Assembly: GCA_037903475.1 (NCBI GenBank)
Contig: JBAJFG010000626.1
Coordinates: 1 to 64,000 of the forward strand
Length of the DNA: 64,000 bases
Source: Ancylostoma caninum
Taxonomy: Eukaryota; Nematoda; Chromadorea; Rhabditida; Ancylostomatidae
Direction: 5' to 3'
Shown here: one piece after another, positions 56,901-64,000 of the stretch
How positions within the stretch are numbered: the stretch's first letter is position 1
Layout: each line of letters opens with the position of its first letter
Notes under the pieces: generated by a model
The model's database searches: none
What the model was told of the DNA's origin: nothing
What the model saw: only the letters and a program-made list of their open reading frames with translations
Made by a program: the position numbers and the translations under genes

Positions 56901-59900
56901 AGATTGACTTCACTGTGCTTCAACAGCGGACCATGGGGATCCACTAAAGGGACCACTCATGGATGTCTCGCGACCCCTCCATTGAACGTTATTCACGAAG
57001 ACTACGGCAGGTCTGCTCTCTCGCGCTGCCGGAGGACATTCAAGGATGGGCGTGTCCTCCGGCGTCGAGAGGGGGTGACTCATCGTGCATCGATTGTATC
57101 CCGCGTGTTTTCAATGATGGCGCAGCGGGCGAATGCGCCCCGTCTGCGTCCCTGTCCGAGCGTTGTGTTCAACTCTGCCCGTCTGTGCGCTGTCGCAAAT
57201 CCGCGATTCATATTTGGCATAAGCCGTCACTACTTCTTCTCCTCCTCAGTGGCGCTGCGCTGAATATTTGATTCAAGCTCCGCGGCTGGTGCTCTAGCCG
57301 ACGAACTAACTGACGCACGTTTAAAACTACGTTCGTCCTCTTCACACTACCCGCTTCACTTCTTTGAACTACCAGTTGACTGATTCTCTGAGCATGAGAG
57401 AAGAACGGAACAAGAAGAAGAAGAATAAGCAGAAGGCCCGCAGACCCAAGGCTAAGCTGCAGGTTCAGCCGCAGCATGGCGCAGCGCAGGAGCCCGCGGA
57501 GACGAAAGCGGTGAACGAGGAGCCATCAACAAGTGAGAATTTGGTGGAATGAGTTTTACTATGAAGTTGTGACGTAGCTTTTGAGATGCCTCACAAGTTG
57601 TAAGTGAAGAGGTTGCTATAACAACGGAGCGTTGAGCAGTTTCTGTGAGGTGTTTTGAATGGAATCGTTGCTGCACTTTGGTGTCAGGAGAGTTTGGCTC
57701 TTAAGTGAGAAGATAAGGTGAAGAAAACAAGGGGATTTATAGATTCTGATTAGCTTACACACGGCTTTTAGCAGTAACCTTTCATCTTTCCCATAGTTTG
57801 TTTATGTATCGTAGCCCTAGACTCTGTTTCTGTTCAAGGCTCAAAAATTATTTTCAAAGTTTCAACTGTGGCTTTCTGAGCCCTCTAGTCGCCTCTTTAA
57901 CTGTAACAAAATCTCACTATTTCCAATCATTTCCAATTATCTTCACATATATTTTATTCTCTTCGCTGTCCTCTATCATATCTAATTCTCAAATGGCCTT
58001 TTTCTTGTTGGAACGCCTCTCGAATTTCCATCAGAAGAGATATTCTTTCCATTGCTGCGGTCCACCAATTTCTGCCTCACACTACTAAACTATCAGCACA
58101 TGTGTTGTGTCATCCGTGAACTCTCGATGGGCTTGTGACACCCCAGCTATCACAGGACCTTTTTTCGAAACATACAACATCGAGAAAATGTTGAGTCATC
58201 GAGGTGGTAACGCAGGTTTTCACGGGAATAGCAGCACATACTCGTGGCTGCGACTAAATTAAAACATAAACCCTTGTGATAGTCGAGTTATAGTAATGTT
58301 TTTGCTTTTTTTCAATTTAAGGACATGTTCAGCGATGTTTTATCCAAAGTGGAAGTCTGGTATTGGGTTTGGGAATAAGTTTGCTCGGTTTTTTTTTCAA
58401 CTTGTTTCTTCACGGGGGTTTGGATCCCGCTTTACTTGCCGTCATATGTAGTTCATTTTGTAGCACTTGATTTGATCTTTGCAACCATTCCAACCTCATT
58501 TTTCAATTCTCGCTTTACCTTGTTTTATACAGTACGGATTGTGACCACCTAAGTCAACAAAGTTGAACCCCCCCCCCCGCAACCGACTTTCACTCGACTT
58601 CAGTCGTGGCTCAAATGTGGCTCAATTAGCTAGGGGTACGTTTGGAGAGGAACCTTTACTGCTGAAAGGACAACATAGAAGTGGTAAACCCACTTCAGAC
58701 AAGGCAAATTTGGCTCTGAACTTGCTTCTCGTTCTGGACGCCCAGTTTGTGGAACATAAAGGCGATCGTCCGCTAAGGTTGCTTTAGATGTAAGGAATAC
58801 TCATCACTGAGGCTATTCCTCAATAATGTGTAACTTTAGCTAACGCATTTTGTGTGAAACTCGAAAATGCTCGATTAGAGGTGATCACATTGGGTATGCT
58901 CGATTTCTCCACGCAGATTTCACCAAGATGACTAGCAAAAAACACGAACGTAGGAGGTTTTCACTACAACCGACTCTACAGGTCTAATGCAGTCATACGC
59001 AGCTTATTTTGTCCACTTTCCTATTGATTTCGGAAACTTTATCCAAGATTTGCGATTGCAGGCTACAAATTGAGTCATCTCAAACAACGCGATATTTCGT
59101 AGACATGGAGCTGAGGAGCTGCCCTGTTTCTGACAGCATTAATAGAAGAGGGCACGAGCTATGAAACGCATTCAGTTTGGTTGTCATTGTTCGTGGAAGG
59201 TTGTGGTTTCTATGCTCATAAAAAACCGAACGAACTTATTCCCCAACCCAATATAAAAACGAGGAGAATGAGTGGGTTTGAAGGGGGTGATCTGAGCGAT
59301 GTCACCTGTGTGAGGATGACTCATTCTCAGTGCGCATACAACGCCGCGCATTGATTTGCTACTAACGAGTCGACTCATCGCTGAGGTGGTTTTAGCTTCG
59401 ATTTAAGCGGCTATTTAGTGAACTTATTTGAGCTTGTTTCTCATTTAATTTGAAAAGCTCATTAGTGGATGTATTTGAAGCTGAAATAAGCTGTATTGCT
59501 GCGCAGAATCGCTTGTATAATGGAGCAGTTAAGAGAAATTTTGTATCTGCAGTTGATCGTTCCTATTAACTATGACTTGGTGCAAAAAAGAAACTACGAA
59601 TTGGACGTGGGCTTCCTGTTCCTGCTAATTTTTCCCAGTATATTATGGTTGCAGATCCCGTGACAGCTCCAGTCATCGTCAGAATGACTATTACTTCATT
59701 TAAATAAGAACTAGATATGAAAACCTGCACACATTGTTCGAAAATCACTGGGAATCTCTCGTTCGGTGCTTTTTCTTCTTGACTCTTAGTCTTCATCAAG
59801 CTTCATATATTTACCACACGTGGTTTCTTGTTACTCTTTGAAAAGCTCCACACTCAGGCACTCTGACCAGTAGGCCTGCTTCTTATTATCTAATGTTCTT

Positions 59901-62900
59901 TTTTTTTTCTTTCAAATTGGTTGGACTATTTGGAAGAGCAGTTGTCTGCACTGTAGTATGTTCTTGTAATTGGGTGTTTTGAATGTGACATAGTGTGACA
60001 GCTGTCTGTCTTAAAATACGATGATTCATAGATAGTCTTGCAGGCCGTCTTTATAAACTACATGATGCCCAAAAAATGTGACTTTTAATTTTGAACATGC
60101 CATGAGGACCTAAGATTCCCAAGTTTTCTTCGCTAATGGAAGAATTTTAAGAATAGATGCTTGATGACGAAGAGCATTGTTCGAAAAAAAAAAACTTTTG
60201 GGCTGCCTTATTGTTTTATTCTTCGTTAGAACTTTTTCTAGGGCGGAAATGAGCGATATTGCTTTCCTGTTTTAACACCTCCAACTAATAAATTATGACG
60301 CTTGCAGCGTGATCCTAGCAAAGAATTATGCTTTCGGACCGGTGTTCTAAAGTGATTCAGTTTCTCTCGTCTTGCTTTACCTGAAAATTATAGCGCCTGC
60401 ACGTCTCACAGATGGTAATTTTATTGTGAATGGCTGGTTTTACGATGCCTCACTGTTTGAATGCCGAGCACTGTATAGTTGTGTGCGAGCGTTGTGACTC
60501 ATCAAGAGCTGTCGGTTTTTATCGCTGACTGCTGGGCTTGCAGGGCGTAGTCACACAATTTAAAGGGGCAGAGGAGGAGGAAGGGGGACTCGAAATTCCA
60601 GAAATTCGGATGGTAGAGAGAATCTTGTTCATCTTCGATATTCTAAAGAAGAAAAAAAAAACGATTTGACGTACAAAGGATCTTCTAGAAGCGCTAATCA
60701 CTGCGGTATAAATATTGCCTTGGAAAAGGGAAGTATAAATTCTCTAGATTTAAGGATATAGGGAATGTAAGTATTATTTTTGCAAAGCGTACTCGTACTG
60801 GTTGTAGTTGACTACATTCCTGCCAAACTGGTTTGAAGGCGATTCTGCAATTTTTAACAACGCACACGTGGAACCAGTATATTGAGAGGGTTCAGAATTT
60901 TGTTAGTTTTTCATACGTACAATTGGGGGTCCCCATGTTCAAACCAAACGTTATCCATCCCTTTTGTCTCTTATTATCTAACAGTTACTCCGTAGGTTCT
61001 ACTTATTTGAGTTTTTCTTTTCAAAAAATGTTCTTAAGCAGGGATTATATTTTCTTTATTATTCATTCAATTATCTCTGCGTACTGTCAATTGCACATAA
61101 GACTTTAAAATTTTAGCTTAACCTGGCATCCCATATTATCCGACACTTTGCACACATTTTTTTTCGTTTGATTCCACCCCCAAAGACACTGCACCCATTT
61201 TTAAGAAAAGATTTACAGCTTCTCCATTCTGGATGTTTTTTGTTTTGCCGCTCTTTGAACGGGCTCGGGCGCGTTTTTGAGCGTCGATGGTTAATCACAT
61301 GTCGAGGTGAATCACGGTTCATGTGATGACGCTCTCATTTACCAATGGCTACAGAATATTGACAGCTATGACGTCATTGTGTGGCTTGACCATATCGTGT
61401 AGATAAGATCCCCCGAAATTAGAATATTCGATGAGCCATCCACGTTAACCTTGATTGAGAAATAGCGTCAAATATGGAATTTTCTTGTCATCTGTTTATC
61501 GATGATTCGACATTGCTCACTGTGTAAAGATGGGGGACGTTATCGCGCTGATTCTGTCCGGGAAACGATCTTTCCTTCTGATCAGCAGCAATCAGTTCGC
61601 AAATGGGAGTGTTTTGTGGATCGTGTGAGTAGAAAATGCCCTGGAATTGACAAATCCTCGATGGGAAATAATATCCAAACGAGGTGGTATAATTTTTGAA
61701 CGCCCGTATAAGTTTTTCTCCGGGTTTCTTTTTTCGGACTTTTTTTTGCTTCGTTTTGTAATGTACATACAAACTTTTCCGTTGCAAGGGATGTGTCAGT
61801 TTTTGCCGGAAAATTCGGCAATTTTGGTGGGAATGCTAATTAGACACGGAGTAACAAATTCTGTTGTGAAGACTACTGACACTTTTTCCACTACATATGC
61901 TTGCAACATACTGGCTACACTGGAGTCCGTGAATTCACCAAAGGGGGCTGACCGCCCCACACGCAACGGTGCATAGTGAAATAATTCTGTTTGCGAGGCA
62001 ACTTTCGAGATGAAATTTGGCCGGTGGGAGCCATTTCCCCCTAGTTGGGGGAGTGAGTTTTTCTTTCACGTTCGAAGCGACTACACAATTTCCAACTCTT
62101 TCCTTTGGTAGAGGCGTCTCAATTATAAAATTTTGTTTGCTGAAGTACTAAATCTTATTTTTCCCAATCAAACTGCTTGCAAGTCAATGCTCAAATGTGT
62201 TTCAGGTGGATTCCAAAATTTCCGGCTACAATTCCCGCAACAGTGCGAAAGCGAACATTCTAGCGGTGGTTGTGCGATGAGCCGTTTGTCGGCCAGCATC
62301 TCACAACCGTGCCTTTCTTCCATAAGTTTGCAATCGACTCCAGATGGTCCAACACAGATCTTTCCATTTATGTACCTCGGCAGCCAACAGGACGCTCTTG
62401 ACACGGAGCAGATGCGGGTTTGTGTTTGTGACTCGTTGAACTGCTACTCATGCGCACCCGCAGCAGTGTCGATGGATACATTAGTCAGCGTATTTCTTTC
62501 CAGAAGCGAGGCATAACCCATGTCGTTAACTTGTCGATCGGATGTCCACGAGCGTCATCGATCACGAGTGATGAGAACTTCCTCCGGATCCCCGTCAACG
62601 ATTCATATCAGGAGAAGTTGTCGCCGCATTTTGAAACCGCATGGGAATTCTTAGGTGAGTCATCAGGATGGGCACGCGGTCTCAGCTTCCAGGAGAGCAT
62701 AAGAGCGAACATTGCTATGAGACATTGTGTCGTACTCATATCCAGGACACGGCAGCCTTCTAGAAAAAAAAACTTTGAAACATTCCTTGGAATATCTTAC
62801 CAACGGGAATGACACGTTTTCGAAATTGGCTGACGTGTATTGAATTTAGAAGGAGTTCGACGGTCAGGAAATGTGGTTCTCATCCATTGCCTAGCCGGAA

Positions 62901-63722
62901 TATCACGTAGTCCCACCCTGGCCATTTCGTATGTGATGCGGTATAAGAATATGTCGTCCGAGGATGCCTATAGGTACTTTACTTTGAGCATTTTCTGCAC
63001 TTATGTGCGTCTTTGAAAGTTTTCCTCTTCTCTGGAGTGTCCTTGTTTTCCAGACTGGTCAAGGAGAAGCGGCCTTCAATTTCGCCAAATTTTAATTTCA
63101 TGGGTCAACTGCTTGAGTATGAGCAGTTGTTGATAAAGAAGGGCCTCTTATCGGCAGAGGCCTCGTCAAAGCGGGTAGATCGGCCACTTTCGCTGAAACA
63201 AGAATTTGACTCAGAAGTAAGTTTCAGAGAAATATCATGGATTTATTTGTATTTACGGAGCACATATCTTAGTAAAAGTGAAGTACTTTCCAGGATGCTG
63301 ACACCACTTCTGGTCCAGCGACGAAAGTGCCAAAGTCTGCCTCCACACATTGTGTGTTCTTCGATCGGCCACGCGACTTCTCCACAACAGTCACAACGCG
63401 AGTGAATGAGCATGGTAAACGAGGCCTGAATGATTCACTTGATCGCCCGAAAGTGCTCGGACTGTACAACGCGGACACAAAGAGACACGTAGCGGAAGAA
63501 TTGCCGTCGCCGTCGACGGAGTTGTCGAAACTCACATTTGCCGGTGGTCTGCCGTCACCGTCGTCACCTGTAGCTGAACATGCAAATCTGTCTCTGTCAA
63601 ATCCGTGCTTCGTCTCGCCCACTCGGGAAGCGCTTCATCCGGAGGCGGCGAGCTCGCACACCGAAGAATGCGAGACGAGTCGGCGCAGCTATTTCAAACA
63701 TCGCATCGTGTCATTGTTTAAG
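47936..63722 (+). CDS. vhp-1: MAP kinase phosphatase (rhodanese + dual-specificity phosphatase), 3'-partial
   Basis: Dephosphorylates Thr and Tyr of JNK/p38-type MAP kinases, restraining stress signalling. Exons: 47936-48013, 48089-48196, 52892-53028, 53145-53248, 62206-62417, 62504-62654, 62850-62973, 63054-63216, 63294-63722; all phases agree, giving 502 codons. The last exon ends in a good donor (AAG|GTGAGG), so the gene continues past the window. Start MTVSLHGMEISAASLA. The rhodanese/kinase-docking domain (residues about 1-150) has LIVDCRCLAEF and the basic LLQRRLLEDK, and ends VLEGGFQNF. The phosphatase domain (about 180-335) has FMYLGSQQDA, general acid D246 in VNDSYQEK, catalytic HCLAGISR at 276-283 (Cys277, Arg283) and RPSISPNFNFMGQLLEYEQ. 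The tail is Ser/Pro-rich (ELPSPSTE, GLPSPSSP), with possible proline-directed phosphosites. Introns 2 and 4 are 4.7 and 9.0 kb. The donor after 48196 (GTCTGC) is unusual. Confidence 0.95.
48428..48479. promoter_or_regulatory. Cluster of three CACGTG E-boxes
   Basis: CACGTG at 48428-48433, 48443-48448 and 48474-48479, separated by T-rich and G-rich runs, in vhp-1 intron 2 about 230-280 bases from the exon end. CACGTG is the palindromic E-box bound by bHLH-ZIP factors (Max-like, TFEB/HLH-30-like). Function here is inferred only. Confidence 0.4.
51436..51699 (-). pseudogene. Possible RTE-type reverse transcriptase fragment
   Basis: A minus-strand frame contains SESEIHKAIVSNGKAPGSRY followed by DEISPDSFK. 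Non-LTR reverse transcriptases of the RTE type commonly have an EV-x-x-AI...K-x-GKAPGPD-x-I-x-P-E/D segment just before the palm. Only about 35 residues fit, and the frame closes quickly, so it would be a short relic. Confidence 0.45.
54266..54348. repeat. Tandem duplication of a 35-bp word
   Basis: GTAGAAAGTTCTTTCAACGA through TTTCACCCG occurs at 54266-54300 and again at 54314-54348, with an extra ATTTCACCCG between. In vhp-1 intron 4. Confidence 0.85.
56889..57560. other. GC-rich island with overlapping open frames in vhp-1 intron 4
   Basis: Base composition is clearly more GC-rich than the surrounding intron. Plus-strand frames include a lysine-rich MREERNKKKKNKQKARRPKA segment from 57394. 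A minus-strand frame has a leucine-rich, signal-like start from 57477, which is the antisense of that lysine-rich stretch. GCCGGAGGACA pairs with TGTCCTCCGGC nearby. No homology was recognised. Could be a small nested gene, a CpG-like element or a repeat. Confidence 0.3.
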
Positions 63723-64000
63723 GTGAGGCTTGATGTTTTATTTTCCTTGTTTATTAACTTTATAGCGAAAAAATACTGTTGGGAACCGCACTAAATTCAC
63801 GTCAGTTTTCTGCTTAATTCGTTTACATCTGCATAATTCCTAAAGCTGTCCTTAATCCTACCGTATTTTCATGCTAATGAAATAGCACACTGGGTCTCAT
63901 TAGAAGCTAGTTAGCCTGATGCTTTTCCTTGTCACACATGGATGACCTGTACAAAGACTGATTTAGGTAACGTTTTTGTACTGTGAAGAATATTTGGGCG
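63723..64000. other. Right-edge sequence, vhp-1 intron 9
   Basis: Follows the GTGAGG donor after exon 9 of vhp-1. AT-rich, no exon recognised up to the window end. Confidence 0.7.

Larger units (their letters stand above)
53249..62205. other. vhp-1 intron 4 (9 kb)
   Basis: Mostly AT-rich. Contains a 48-bp-offset duplication (54266-54348) and a GC-rich island (56889-57560) with open frames, one lysine-rich. Many small frames elsewhere have no motif, splice context or homology. No nested gene is supported. Confidence 0.5.

Noticed and set aside
57208..57477. Minus-strand ORF with a signal-peptide-like leucine-rich start
   Set aside because: It is the antisense of a lysine-rich plus-strand run; neither splice context nor a conserved domain supports it.
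61531..61625. Frame MGDVIALILSGKRSFLLISS as first exon of the phosphatase rhodanese domain
   Set aside because: Exons at 47936-53248 encode the full conserved N-terminal domain and join in phase to 62206. The 61531 frame has no compatible GTGAGT splice phase and looks coincidental.

Overview
This is eukaryotic DNA, almost certainly from a clade V (strongylid or hookworm-like) parasitic nematode. Coding exons are short and end in TTTCAG-type acceptors. Proteins rebuilt exon by exon are closest to Caenorhabditis counterparts recalled from memory. Introns are long and packed with foldback and MITE-type repeats, a mariner relic and tRNA-derived SINE sequence. Most long open frames in the window are repeats or chance; the real genes were found by joining exons with matching splice phase.

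Layout. (1) 1-690 is a 60-bp minisatellite. (2) 1474-10121, plus strand: the 3' ten exons of an SLC41/MgtE-type magnesium transporter; its 5' end lies outside the window or was not found. (3) 11046-15159, minus strand: a complete 15-exon cct-1 (TCP-1 alpha chaperonin subunit, 551 aa), convergent with SLC41. (4) 15160-17585: intergenic, with a tandemly duplicated composite of two repeat families and a foldback element with 8-bp target-site duplications. (5) 17586-24959, minus strand: 15 exons of a dishevelled gene (DIX, PDZ, DEP), called mig-5; its extreme 5' end was not found. (6) 25-39.9 kb: a repeat-rich block with mariner-type elements, a triple nested palindrome, a Gag-like 403-aa ORF preceded by an unusual tandem array of covarying hairpins, and several MITEs nested in one another. 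(7) 39912-44719, plus strand: a small three-exon gene with a mitochondrial-type N-terminus, tentatively mL42-like. (8) 47936-63722, plus strand: the 5' nine exons of vhp-1, a JNK/p38-type MAP kinase phosphatase (rhodanese plus dual-specificity phosphatase), running off the right edge.

How the genes relate. mig-5 and cct-1 are neighbours on the same strand, as I recall them being in C. elegans (T05C12.6 and T05C12.7), so the mig-5 name rests partly on synteny. The genes serve separate housekeeping and signalling roles (Mg2+ transport, cytosolic protein folding, Wnt signalling, MAPK down-regulation); no joint pathway is evident.

The most interesting unexplained structure is the array at 31.84-32.76 kb. 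Five degenerate units of about 180-240 bp each carry up to three short inverted repeats. Several stems change on both sides while keeping base pairing, which suggests a conserved RNA fold in the leader of a retroelement-like ORF.
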